A stretch of 62,802 nt of DNA. Origin: Amphibacillus jilinensis Y1. Its GTDB lineage: Bacteria > Bacillota > Bacilli > Bacillales > Amphibacillaceae. Shown here in pieces: positions 1 to 9,642 of the stretch. The stretch's first letter is position 1. Every line of letters starts with the position of its first letter. A model generated the notes under the pieces. That model had not been told where the DNA came from. It did no database searches and saw only the letters and a program-made list of their open reading frames with translations. The DNA is taken from contig NZ_JH976434.1 in NCBI RefSeq assembly GCF_000306965.1, forward strand, positions 386,409 to 449,210. The letters run 5' to 3'. Made by a program: the position numbers and the translations under genes.

Positions 1-21
1 ATGGCAACAAGAGGTTAAAAA

Positions 22-250
22 GGCTCTCGTTTGAAATAGCACATAGCAGAGGAAATATGCGAGACTCCTGCGGAAAAACGGGCGACCGAGACCCCACAGC
101 GGTCTTTGCGAGGAGGCTTGGGCGTTCGTCCGCGGAAAGCGAGTATATTTCCCTCTGCGGCTTAGCAATAGCACTACTTTATGGAAAAAGAGCTTTTAAC
201 AAAGATGAATGGTGGAGTGAACATTACACCACCACATTTGACAGAGAACC
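22..250 (-). repeat. Repeat family B, long copy 1 (MITE-like)
   Basis: Read on the minus strand, this stretch begins GGTTCTCTGTCAAATG at 250 and ends with GAGAGCC near 22. It is nearly identical to 46622-46830 on the plus strand, apart from about 25 extra bases in this copy. The first 26 bases hold a short palindromic motif (ACTCCACC around 210). The first 24 bases resemble the terminal repeat of the ISL3-family element at 12510-14084. An ORF of 84 codons can be read through it, but it has no ribosome site and follows the repeat, so I do not call it a gene. Confidence 0.7.
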
Positions 251-298
251 GATTTTTCGATCTTCTACCACTATTGATGGTTTCACCGTAAACACCTG

Positions 299-362
299 CC
301 TAAATAGATGAGCTCTATGACTTTGAGATGGGGTTTTTACGGACAGTTATCTGTGATAAATG
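299..362 (+). repeat. Repeat family A, right-hand half
   Basis: This partial copy contains the conserved right module: an ATAGAT...CT run, TTTGAGATGGGG, and the tail TACGGACAGTTATCTGTGAT. The left hairpin of the family is missing. It lies upstream of the aldo/keto reductase gene. Confidence 0.6.
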
Positions 363-473
363 TAGCCAACATAAAGATAATTAGCGTAACTATTAAAGCT
401 AAATTCCATTTGTTTTATTGGTGCTGTGAAATATGCTATCCTTAATTAGGACAATACAGAGAGGATGAATAGC

Positions 474-1397
474 ATGCAATATCGAAAAATAGGTCAAACC
501 AGTTTAGATGTTTCTGTTATTGGTTTAGGAACATGGCAGTTTGGTGGTGAATGGGGCGTTGACTTTACCCAAGATCAAGTCGATGCTATTCTTGATCAAG
601 CTAAGCAAGAAGGGATTAACTTATTAGATACAGCAGAATGTTATGGTGACCATCTTTCCGAAAAGTTTATTGGTGATTATTTAAAAAGAAACTCACGCGA
701 AGATTGGATTATAGCAACAAAATTCGGTCATCATTTTCACGCTCCGTTTGAGCGTACACGCCATGTTGATGCAAAAGATGTTCTTAAGCAGTTAGATACT
801 TCCTTAAAAGTACTCAATACCGATTATATTGACCTTTATCAATCACATTCTTTAACAGATGAAGAATTCAATAATGACGAACTTTGGACGATGCTAGATA
901 AACAAAAACAAGCAGGTAAAATTCATACGATTGGTTTATCTCTGCAAAACAATCCAAGTGTTTTGCAAACAAGACAAGCTAAATCAGTTGGCGTAGAGAC
1001 GTTACAAATCGTTTACAATCGACTAACCCGTGAACCCGAGCAAGATATATTTCCTATAGCTGAAGCTGAACAGCTGGGGGTCTTAGCTCGTGTGCCATTA
1101 GCGAGTGGCTATTTAAGCGGCAAATATCAACCAGGTGCAACATTTAAAAAAGGCGATGTCCGTTCTAGACATAATCAAGATGAACAATCGCGTAAGCTAA
1201 TGGAAGTAAGTAAAATCGCTGAAACCGAAGTGCCAAACGATGTCCCAATGGCAACATGGGCTTTGGCCTGGTGCTTACAACACGAAGCAGTAACTGCTGT
1301 CATTCCAGGCTGTAAAAGCCCGGAGCAAGTTTCTAAAAATGCAGAAGCTGTCCAATTAGATCTTGTCTCTAAAACACATCCACAATTCATAAAGTAA
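474..1397 (+). CDS. Aldo/keto reductase
   Basis: This is a 307-residue NAD(P)H-dependent oxidoreductase of the aldo/keto reductase superfamily, a TIM-barrel enzyme that reduces carbonyls; its substrate cannot be read from the sequence. Visible are the N-terminal IGLGTWQFGGEW, the catalytic Asp/Tyr region LLDTAECYGD (residues 49-58), a TKFG lysine and a YQSHS motif where the active-site His sits. An ATG at 465 lies directly against the GAGAGG ribosome site, so the ATG at 474, nine bases further on, is the better start. The gene is monocistronic: a repeat lies upstream and a strong terminator follows immediately. Confidence 0.9.
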   Translation: MQYRKIGQTSLDVSVIGLGTWQFGGEWGVDFTQDQVDAILDQAKQEGINLLDTAECYGDHLSEKFIGDYLKRNSREDWIIATKFGHHFHAPFERTRHVDAKDVLKQLDTSLKVLNTDYIDLYQSHSLTDEEFNNDELWTMLDKQKQAGKIHTIGLSLQNNPSVLQTRQAKSVGVETLQIVYNRLTREPEQDIFPIAEAEQLGVLARVPLASGYLSGKYQPGATFKKGDVRSRHNQDEQSRKLMEVSKIAETEVPNDVPMATWALAWCLQHEAVTAVIPGCKSPEQVSKNAEAVQLDLVSKTHPQFIK

Positions 1398-1399
1398 TC

Positions 1400-1437
1400 A
1401 AAAGCTGTCGATGTTAAGTTAACCTCGACAGCTTTTA
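1400..1437 (+). terminator. Rho-independent terminator of the aldo/keto reductase
   Basis: The arms AAAGCTGTCGA and TCGACAGCTTTT enclose about 14 bases. The A-run on one side and T-run on the other would let it work in both directions, so it may also stop the convergent glpK transcript. Confidence 0.85.
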
Positions 1438-1530
1438 ATATAATATACGTCTTGTTCTTTCAACGATCACGAGTGTGTTATCAGCTGGAGGAGCAAAAAT
1501 AATTGCAGTATGTTTTGGGCTCGAACATCC

Positions 1531-3027
<1,497 letters not shown>

Positions 3028-3349
3028 TCATACTCCTCTTATATTAATGTTTAAGCCCATTTTTCGGAATCGCTCTTTTATTCATTTGACCTGCAATAAA
3101 AATACTTCGACGCCTCATGATGTTCCTAGATAGTGGTCTTAAAGATTATTTGTTGTTAACTTACCTCTTACTATAACCTTTGTTTAATAACGTCATAATT
3201 TCTAATACCCCACTCACTATGATTAAATTCTTCATTTTTACTCAAACACTAAACTTTGAGAAGGCTATCATGGATACTAAAGACTTATTCACTTTATATT
3301 TTAAAACACGAGAGCATGCCCCACGATCGTATGATCCTATGTTATTTTA

Positions 3350-3386
3350 GAATAAAAAAACACCCACACCATAATTATGGCATGGG
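3350..3386 (-). terminator. Leader terminator upstream of glpK (candidate antitermination site)
   Basis: On the minus strand an almost fully self-complementary stem (CCCATGCCATAA/TTATGGTGTGGG) is followed by a T-run (TGTTTTTTTATT). It lies about 45 bases after the predicted glpK promoter and 325 bases before the glpK start, so it would stop the transcript early unless relieved. In B. subtilis, GlpP antiterminates glp leaders in response to glycerol-3-phosphate; extending that to this site is inference. The remaining 3025-3350 holds no ORF I can support. Confidence 0.6.
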
Positions 3387-3427
3387 CAAAGACTTGCGAA
3401 GGGATGCAGCTCGCTTGCTACTTTTAT

Positions 3428-3456
3428 ATCATAACCAATTTTGAAAGCGTTATCAA
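3428..3456 (-). promoter_or_regulatory. glpK promoter with overlapping cre site
   Basis: On the minus strand, TTGATA, a 17-base spacer and TATGAT form a sigma-A type promoter. Plus-strand bases 3440-3456 (TTTGAAAGCGTTATCAA) fit the CcpA catabolite-responsive element consensus at every defined position and cover the -35 region. Carbon catabolite repression of glpK is therefore expected. Confidence 0.75.
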
Positions 3457-3730
3457 TACTTTTTTATAAAAAAATAAATTTTTTCTATCTTTCATAGGAT
3501 AATAATCGCAACATGTTATAATTTATGATAATATAAGTTAAAATCATTGCCCTTTACGTATGATAACGCTTTATATTTACCGTTTCGAAGATTTTTTAAA
3601 TGATTTTTCAGAAAAATTCATGTTATTATACAGTTAGAGCCTTGGCTTCAGACAATCACGCGCATCCACCTCCCCAACAATATCAAACACTACCACACGT
3701 TATAAGAAAATTCTGAAAGGAAGTGATGAC

Positions 3731-6484
3731 ATGGTACAAAAAGAAATGCAACTTAGCAAAATCACATTAAATCAAGATGTCGATTACTTAAATATGATCT
3801 TAGATGAAGTGTTACGTCATGAAGGGGGCGAAGAACTTCTTGGAACGGTAAAGCATTTCCGTTCCTTATCTAAAGCACTTCGTGATGATAAAAATCCGAG
3901 TAACTTTGATCAATTTAACCAAGAAATTTATAAACTCGAACCTGATTTACGCGAGAAGGTCATCCGTGCATTTTCTGTTAATTTACAACTTTACAACATT
4001 GCAGAACAAAATTATCGTGGGCGACGTCGTAGACAATATCAAATGCAAGATGATAACATCATTCAATCACGCTCTTTACAAGAAGGGGTTAATCAATTAT
4101 TTGATCACAACATATCGATTGATCAAGTTGAAAAGGCATTGGAAGATTTATCGTTAGAATTGGTGATTACTGCGCACCCTACAGAAGCTACACGCCGGAC
4201 CATGTTAAGAGTTCACCAACGCATTGCTAAACTTTTAAAACAATGGGAATTCTCTTATACACGTTATGATAAAAAAGTTATCCAAGAAATGATTGAAAAT
4301 GAAATTACAATTCTTTGGCAAACAGCAGAAATTCGTGAAAAGAAACCATCCGTAATGAAAGAAGTCTCCAATGGTCTATATTTCTTTGATAAGGTACTGT
4401 TTAATATTTTACCTGTTCTACATCAAGATTTGGAAGATTTATTAAAGGAGAAGTACAATCATGATTTCCATGTACCAGCTTTCTTACGTTTCGGTTCATG
4501 GATCGGTGGGGACCGCGATGGTAATCCAAATGTAAAGGCCAAAACAACTTATAAAACCCTAAAAGAACATCGTAAGCTTGTGCTAGAAAAATATATCGAA
4601 TCCATTGATAAATTGAAAGAAAAATTAAGTCAATCAACAAAGAAAGTGACCGTTAGTGAAGCATTAGTTGAATCGATTGCTAATGATCAAAAAGAACTCC
4701 AGTTTAACGGTTGGCACAAATCGGATGAAGTATATCGTGTAAAACTAGGGTTAATCTTGAGGCGTTTAAAATTAACAGCAAAGGATCAAGATGGGGGCTA
4801 TCGTGATGCCCATGCCTTGCGTGATGATCTCTTACTTATTCAAGAGAGTCTCGATTACCATCATCCTAATGGACATCCAATTAAATTGTTACGCCACGTA
4901 CTTCGTCAAGTTCAGATTTTTGGGTTCCATTTAGCTACTTTAGATATTCGTAACCATAGTGGTGAACATGAAAATACCCTTGCTGAAATTTTGCGTCAAG
5001 TAGGTATTGCTGATGACTATAAAGCACTTGATGAAGAAGAAAAATTAGCTACATTAATTAAAGTTCTTGAAGATCCACGACCACTGATATCTATTTATGA
5101 TGAGTTTTCGGAATCATCTCAAGAAATGATTGAGACATTTAGAACGATTAAAGAAGCAAAGGATACATTCGGTGAACGAGCAATTGAGGTTTATTTGATT
5201 AGTATGACACAATCTGTTAGTGATATCCTTGAAGTACTTGTACTTGCTAAAGAAGTCGGTTTATATCGTGTTTATCCAGATGGAAAGGTCCGGAGTCGAC
5301 TACACGTGGCACCATTGCTCGAAACGATCGATGATTTAAAATTCGGCCCTAAGATGATTAAGCATCTCTTCGATATTCCACTTTATCGTAAGCACTTAGA
5401 AGCACGTGGTGACTTGCAAGAGATTATGCTAGGTTATTCTGATAGTAGTAAAGATGGTGGAAATCTAACAGCAAATTGGGAACTCTACAAAACTCAGGAT
5501 GAAATTCACTCTATCGCTTCATCCTACGGTGTTAAATTAAAATACTTCCATGGCCGTGGCGGCTCACTAGGACGTGGTGGTGGACCATTGTATTCAAGCT
5601 TATTATCACAACCACCGATCACTTTGGGTGATGGCGTCAAAATTACTGAGCAAGGTGAAGTTTTATCTTCTCGCTATTTATTACCTGATATTGCTTATCG
5701 TAGTTTGGAACAAGCCACAAGTGTATTGTTAACATCTATTGCTGGTATTACTCTAACCGAAAAACATGCAGACATGCCTTCTGAAGAAGCAAGAAAAACA
5801 ATGGCATATATTTCAGAAGCTGCCTTAAAGAAATACCAAGATCTTGTGTTTGGTGATCAGGATTTTCTAAAATATTTCAATCAGGGTACACCTTTAAATG
5901 AACTTGGTGCTTTAAATATCGGTTCACGACCAATGAAGCGAAAAGGAAGTGATCGCTTTGAAGATTTACGCGCTATCCCTTGGGTTTTCGCTTGGACACA
6001 ATCACGTCAGCTTCTTCCGGCCTGGTATGCTGCTGGAACTGGCCTAAAAGCTTATCTCGACGAAACGAATAATTTAACTTTACTACAAGAGATGTATCAA
6101 CATTGGCCGTTCTTCCAAGCAACGATTAATAATTTACAAATGGCTCTAACAAAGGCTGACCTCGAAATTGCAGATGCTTACACCGATATGATTGAAGATC
6201 AAACAATGGCGGTGCGTATTTTTGATCAAATTAGAGATGAGCACGCGTTAACGAAAGAAGTTGTCTTGAAAATCGCACAGCAAGACGACCTTATGGATCA
6301 CCAGCCAAATATCAAGGAATCGGTGAGATTACGTAATCCATTAGTCGACCCATTGAACCTGATTCAAGTTCAGTTAATTAACCAATTACGATCACTGGAT
6401 GACAATGATGAATCGACACCATTGTTAGAGGAAGTATTACTAACGATAAACGGCATTGCCGCTGGCTTACGCAACACAGGTTGA
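3731..6484 (+). CDS. ppc: Phosphoenolpyruvate carboxylase
   Basis: Ppc (917 residues) carboxylates PEP with bicarbonate to give oxaloacetate, refilling the TCA cycle. All signature elements are visible: ITAHPTEATRRTM with His149, GSWIGGDRDGNPNV, GYSDSSKDGGN, the mobile glycine loop FHGRGGSLGRGGGP (about residues 605-618), GSRPMKR, and the C-terminal RNTG. The ribosome site AAAGGAAGTG precedes the ATG by six bases. Many Bacillaceae rely on pyruvate carboxylase instead, so a full-length Ppc is worth noting. It is monocistronic. The 270 bases upstream hold AT-rich sequence, including a TATAAT at 3517, but I could not settle a promoter. Confidence 0.97.
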   Translation: MVQKEMQLSKITLNQDVDYLNMILDEVLRHEGGEELLGTVKHFRSLSKALRDDKNPSNFDQFNQEIYKLEPDLREKVIRAFSVNLQLYNIAEQNYRGRRRRQYQMQDDNIIQSRSLQEGVNQLFDHNISIDQVEKALEDLSLELVITAHPTEATRRTMLRVHQRIAKLLKQWEFSYTRYDKKVIQEMIENEITILWQTAEIREKKPSVMKEVSNGLYFFDKVLFNILPVLHQDLEDLLKEKYNHDFHVPAFLRFGSWIGGDRDGNPNVKAKTTYKTLKEHRKLVLEKYIESIDKLKEKLSQSTKKVTVSEALVESIANDQKELQFNGWHKSDEVYRVKLGLILRRLKLTAKDQDGGYRDAHALRDDLLLIQESLDYHHPNGHPIKLLRHVLRQVQIFGFHLATLDIRNHSGEHENTLAEILRQVGIADDYKALDEEEKLATLIKVLEDPRPLISIYDEFSESSQEMIETFRTIKEAKDTFGERAIEVYLISMTQSVSDILEVLVLAKEVGLYRVYPDGKVRSRLHVAPLLETIDDLKFGPKMIKHLFDIPLYRKHLEARGDLQEIMLGYSDSSKDGGNLTANWELYKTQDEIHSIASSYGVKLKYFHGRGGSLGRGGGPLYSSLLSQPPITLGDGVKITEQGEVLSSRYLLPDIAYRSLEQATSVLLTSIAGITLTEKHADMPSEEARKTMAYISEAALKKYQDLVFGDQDFLKYFNQGTPLNELGALNIGSRPMKRKGSDRFEDLRAIPWVFAWTQSRQLLPAWYAAGTGLKAYLDETNNLTLLQEMYQHWPFFQATINNLQMALTKADLEIADAYTDMIEDQTMAVRIFDQIRDEHALTKEVVLKIAQQDDLMDHQPNIKESVRLRNPLVDPLNLIQVQLINQLRSLDDNDESTPLLEEVLLTINGIAAGLRNTG

Positions 6485-6530
6485 TGCTATTGATTATGAC
6501 GGACAAAAAAATTAGCTTCAATGAATAAGA

Positions 6531-6574
6531 AATGGTTCTATTTACGTTTTTTCGTAGATAGAACCATTTTATTT
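6531..6574 (+). terminator. Terminator of ppc
   Basis: The arms AAATGGTTCTATTTACG and CGTAGATAGAACCATTTT close a six-T loop and are followed by T-rich sequence, 47 bases after the ppc stop. Confidence 0.85.
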
Positions 6575-6589
6575 GTAAGAATGTTTGAC

Positions 6590-6660
6590 TTAGCGCCGCT
6601 CTCACCCAACTAAATAGATTTGCTCTACTGTGGTGCGTCATTCACGGCCGGTTATCTGTG
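6590..6660 (+). repeat. Repeat family A, diverged right half
   Basis: The copy reads TAGCGCCGCT, then CACCCAAC, ATAGATTTGCTCTACT and CGGCCGGTTATCTGTGG, matching the second module of the family. The left hairpin is absent. Confidence 0.5.
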
Positions 6661-6668
6661 GCTTCTTG

Positions 6669-6791
6669 ATGTCCGAAGATCCGTTAATAAAGGCTTGGGA
6701 GAGCTGTTATGACTTAACTGAGGCCGATCTTGCTGTAGCAACCACTGAGAAAGTAGAAATCACCGCAGGATATTTTAAGCCAAGTAGATAA
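6669..6791 (+). other. Possible 40-codon gene remnant
   Basis: An ATG-to-TAA reading frame of 40 codons encodes a protein-like composition, starting MSEDPLIKAWESCYDL. No ribosome site precedes it, and the repeat abuts its start. It could be the C-terminal end of a lost gene; I do not recognise the family. The sequence from 6792 to 7015 shows nothing else I can support. Confidence 0.25.
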
Positions 6792-7029
6792 TTATGAAAT
6801 TCAGTAGTATAAGAAAGACCTATAGCGTTTTTTTACAGTATGTCTCTGTTAAGACTACCTGTTTTACTTCACCTGTTTATTCACTCTTCACACGAATTAA
6901 ATCGATGTGCATTAAAATGTAATCGCACTCATACAAAAGTAGACAAAGTCAGACAATTTATCCCCGTTTACATAAGCTACCAATTTCATTAAACTATAAT
7001 AGGGCAAAGACACAGAGGAGGTGTAAGAA

Positions 7030-7218
7030 ATCGACGTTTTTTATAACAAAGCTGGGCCTTTTATAAATATTAATGCTGAAATAGAAAAGCTCAGATATGA
7101 AATGTACGATGTATATCAAGATACAAACGATCCGCAAAAGATCGTTGATATTTCCCAAAAGCTTGATCGACTTCTTAACCAGTTTTATTTTTCTAAATCT
7201 CCCAAAAAGAATCAATAA
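7030..7218 (+). CDS. Spo0E-like sporulation phosphatase, non-canonical start
   Basis: This 62-residue frame encodes EIEKLRYEMYDVYQ, a hinge DTNDPQ, and ISQKLDRLLNQFY. That is the two-helix Spo0E/YnzD family, including the SQ-x-LD motif. These proteins dephosphorylate Spo0A~P and delay sporulation. A near-ideal ribosome site (GAGGAGGTG at 7014-7023) is followed eight bases later by ATC at 7030. An in-frame TAA lies just upstream and no ATG, GTG or TTG precedes the family domain. Either ATC (or ATT further in) initiates translation or the start codon has mutated and the gene is silent. A terminator follows at 7278. Confidence 0.75.
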   Translation: MDVFYNKAGPFININAEIEKLRYEMYDVYQDTNDPQKIVDISQKLDRLLNQFYFSKSPKKNQ

Positions 7219-7277
7219 AACTTCGTGTTTGTCAGTCCTCCATTCATATCACTCGGCTCAATTGACTTTCAACTGTT

Positions 7278-7308
7278 AACCTACTTTTTAATAAAGTAGG
7301 TTTTTTTA
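7278..7308 (+). terminator. Terminator of the Spo0E-like gene
   Basis: The stem AACCTACTTT/AAAGTAGGTT is followed by seven T residues, 60 bases after the stop codon. Confidence 0.85.
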
Positions 7309-7356
7309 TTAATCAAAAAGGGCTTGTTCGTGAAATCACTGCTGTCTGCCTAAACT

Positions 7357-7432
7357 AAAATGATTGTTATTGATTATTTTTGATAAAAAATGATTGAAAA
7401 TGATTGATTTATGAAAACGTTTCATTTATGAT
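7357..7432 (+). promoter_or_regulatory. fruA promoter with direct repeats and palindromic operator
   Basis: TTGATT (7404-7409), a 17-base spacer and TATGAT (7427-7432) form the promoter. The spacer is filled by the palindrome ATGAAAACGTTTCAT (7411-7425), which resembles a cre or LacI-family operator. Upstream, AAAATGATTG occurs three times (7357, 7387, 7397), the last two exactly ten bases apart. Such helix-phased direct repeats suit a DeoR/FruR-type regulator; which one is inference. Confidence 0.6.
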
Positions 7433-7523
7433 AGAAGTATAAACAGGTTATATTAAGGTATTATATTTTATATTCCATACTTCACCTGTTTACTTTCTAA
7501 TCCAATCAAGGAGGGTTTGAACA

Positions 7524-9392
7524 ATGAAAATTACCGATTTATTAGGAAAAGACACGATTAATCTTGAATTGTCAGCTGATTCAAAGGATCAGGCCATTGA
7601 TCACTTAATTGATTCGTTAGAACAGGCCAATAAGCTTTCAGACAAACAAGCCTTTAAAGCAGCTATTATCGAACGTGAACAACATACTTCAACTGGAATT
7701 GGTGATGGTGTTGCTATCCCCCATGCGAAATCAAATGCGGTTAAACAACCTGCTATCGCATTTGGTCGGTCGAGCGCTGGAGTTGACTTCCAATCATTAG
7801 ATGGTCAGCCTAGTCACTTGTTTTTTATGATTGCTGCTTCAGAAGGAGCGAACAATGAACATCTGGATACGCTTGCTCGATTATCAAGTATGCTAATGGA
7901 CGAACAGTTTCGCGCTACTCTTTTACAGGCAACATCAGTGGATCAAATATTACAGGCAATTGATCAAAAAGAGGCTGAAAAACAGGAAGATGATATATCA
8001 AGTGCAAACGGTGGTAAGCAACTTTTAGCTGTCACTGCTTGTCCAACTGGAATTGCACACACCTTTATGGCAGCAGATGCCTTAAAGGCAAAAGCAAAAG
8101 AATTAGGCATCGATATTAAAGTAGAAACACGTGGATCAGGTGGAGCAAAAAACGTTCTCACAGATGAAGAAATTGCTTCTGCTGACGCCATCATCATTGC
8201 TGCAGATACTAAAGTTGATATGGATCGATTTGCTGGTAAAGTCGTTATTGAAGCAGGGGTTACTGACGGAATCAGAAGACCTGATGCCCTTATATCACAA
8301 GCATTAGCCGACGACGCTCCACGCCATCAAGGTTCAAGTCAAACGAGTGAACGTACAAACAAAACCGGGAAATCCGGAAATGCTTTTTACCGCCATCTCA
8401 TGAACGGGGTTTCACATATGTTACCATTCGTTGTTGGCGGAGGGATTTTGATTGCACTTGGATTCCTGTTTGGGATCGAAGCCCACGTGCCCGGTGATGC
8501 TGATTATAACCGATTCGCTGAAGCGCTAAATACAATTGGTGGTGGAAATGCATTTGGATTGATGATTCCTGTTTTAGCCGGCTTTATTGCAATGAGTATT
8601 GCTGATCGACCGGGCTTAGCCCCAGGTATGGTTGGAGGCTTTATGGCTGCACAAGGAGATTCAGGCTTTCTTGGTGGGTTAATTGCAGGTTTCTTAGCTG
8701 GTTACATTGTTGTTGCTTTAAGAGCAGTATTTGCAAACATGCCGAAGTCATTAGAAGGCATTAAAACGATCTTAATTTATCCATTGCTTAGTATTTTTAT
8801 CACTGGGATGTTAATGTTCTTTGTTATTGAAATGCCAGTTAGTTGGTTTAATAATGCCTTAGGCGATTGGTTACAAGGCATGGGAACAACTAACGCAGTC
8901 CTACTCGGTATTATTCTAGGTGGTATGATGGCCATTGACATGGGTGGTCCAATTAATAAGGCCGCTTATACATTTGGAATTGCGATGATCGCAGAAGGTT
9001 TCTTAACGCCACATGCTGCTATTATGGCTGGCGGGATGGTCCCACCACTAGGCATTGCTTTAGCTACGCTTTTATTTAAAAATAGATTTACAGGTGAAGA
9101 GCGTGACGCCGGGAAAACAAACATTATTATGGGATTCAGCTTTATTACAGAAGGTGCGATTCCTTTCGCTGCTGCTGATCCTGTCCGTGTTATCCCTTCA
9201 TTAGTCGCAGGTTCTGCTATAGCTGGTGCATTATCGATGTTGTTTAACATCGGGCTTCCTGCACCACATGGTGGTATTTTCGTTATTGGTTTAGTTGAAG
9301 GTAGTGGTTTGATGTATTTACTCGCAATTATTATTGGCTCCATTGTTTCTGCACTGCTATTAGGCGCTTTGAAGAAACCGCTCGAACAATAA
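7524..9392 (+). CDS. fruA: PTS fructose-specific enzyme IIABC
   Basis: This 622-residue membrane protein imports and phosphorylates fructose to fructose-1-phosphate. The domain order is EIIA (1-148, phospho-acceptor His67 in VAIPHAKS), EIIB (about 167-265, Cys in TACPTGIAHTF near residue 173) and EIIC (about 290-615, many membrane segments; GGPINKAAYTFG, EGAIPF). The fused A-B-C layout is that of B. subtilis FruA. The ribosome site AAGGAGGG precedes the ATG. fruR and fruK, normally in the same operon, are not here, so the kinase must be elsewhere. A mannose-type substrate cannot be excluded. Confidence 0.93.
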   Translation: MKITDLLGKDTINLELSADSKDQAIDHLIDSLEQANKLSDKQAFKAAIIEREQHTSTGIGDGVAIPHAKSNAVKQPAIAFGRSSAGVDFQSLDGQPSHLFFMIAASEGANNEHLDTLARLSSMLMDEQFRATLLQATSVDQILQAIDQKEAEKQEDDISSANGGKQLLAVTACPTGIAHTFMAADALKAKAKELGIDIKVETRGSGGAKNVLTDEEIASADAIIIAADTKVDMDRFAGKVVIEAGVTDGIRRPDALISQALADDAPRHQGSSQTSERTNKTGKSGNAFYRHLMNGVSHMLPFVVGGGILIALGFLFGIEAHVPGDADYNRFAEALNTIGGGNAFGLMIPVLAGFIAMSIADRPGLAPGMVGGFMAAQGDSGFLGGLIAGFLAGYIVVALRAVFANMPKSLEGIKTILIYPLLSIFITGMLMFFVIEMPVSWFNNALGDWLQGMGTTNAVLLGIILGGMMAIDMGGPINKAAYTFGIAMIAEGFLTPHAAIMAGGMVPPLGIALATLLFKNRFTGEERDAGKTNIIMGFSFITEGAIPFAAADPVRVIPSLVAGSAIAGALSMLFNIGLPAPHGGIFVIGLVEGSGLMYLLAIIIGSIVSALLLGALKKPLEQ

Positions 9393-9402
9393 GACGACAC
9401 TT

Positions 9403-9556
9403 CAATTAGTGGACGGAGGGCGACAGGACGTGGCCGGTCTTAGTCTTCGATCTTACCCTCCCACTGATTGCTAGTATCCGTTATCACCCACCTATATAGA
9501 TTTACCTCTGTTCTCTATTTTGAGGTGGGTGCTTTACGGACGCTTATCTGTAATAA
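9403..9556 (+). repeat. Repeat family A, full copy with enlarged first hairpin
   Basis: The left stem CAATTAGTGG...CCACTGATTG holds an insert of about 50 bases (GGAGGGCGACAGGACGTGG...). The right stem CACCCACCT...AGGTGGGTG is perfect. The tail TTTACGGACGCTTATCTGTAAT follows. The copy sits between two convergent genes. Its insert resembles that of the copy at 53851-54068. Confidence 0.75.
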
Positions 9557-9577
9557 ATATAGTATAAATTAACAGAT

Positions 9578-9642
9578 TCTCCTCTCAACAAGAACAAATG
9601 GATGATAGAATATCCGTCTCTTGTTGGGAGGAGCTTTTATTT
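9578..9642 (+). terminator. Terminator between fruA and the convergent gene
   Basis: The arms CTCCTCTCAACAAGA and TCTTGTTGGGAGGAG enclose about 24 bases and are followed by CTTTTATTTTT on the plus strand. It lies 190 bases beyond fruA, on the far side of the repeat. Confidence 0.7.

Noticed and set aside
57-311. 84-codon plus-strand ORF near the window start
   Set aside because: It runs through repeat B, has no ribosome site, and the second repeat copy gives a different frame.
3457-3730. T-box or other riboswitch before ppc
   Set aside because: No conserved T-box sequence and no terminator before the gene; only AT-rich sequence.
8966-9400. 144-codon ORF opposite fruA
   Set aside because: A shadow of the EIIC coding frame with low-complexity, hydrophobic-reversed composition and no ribosome site.
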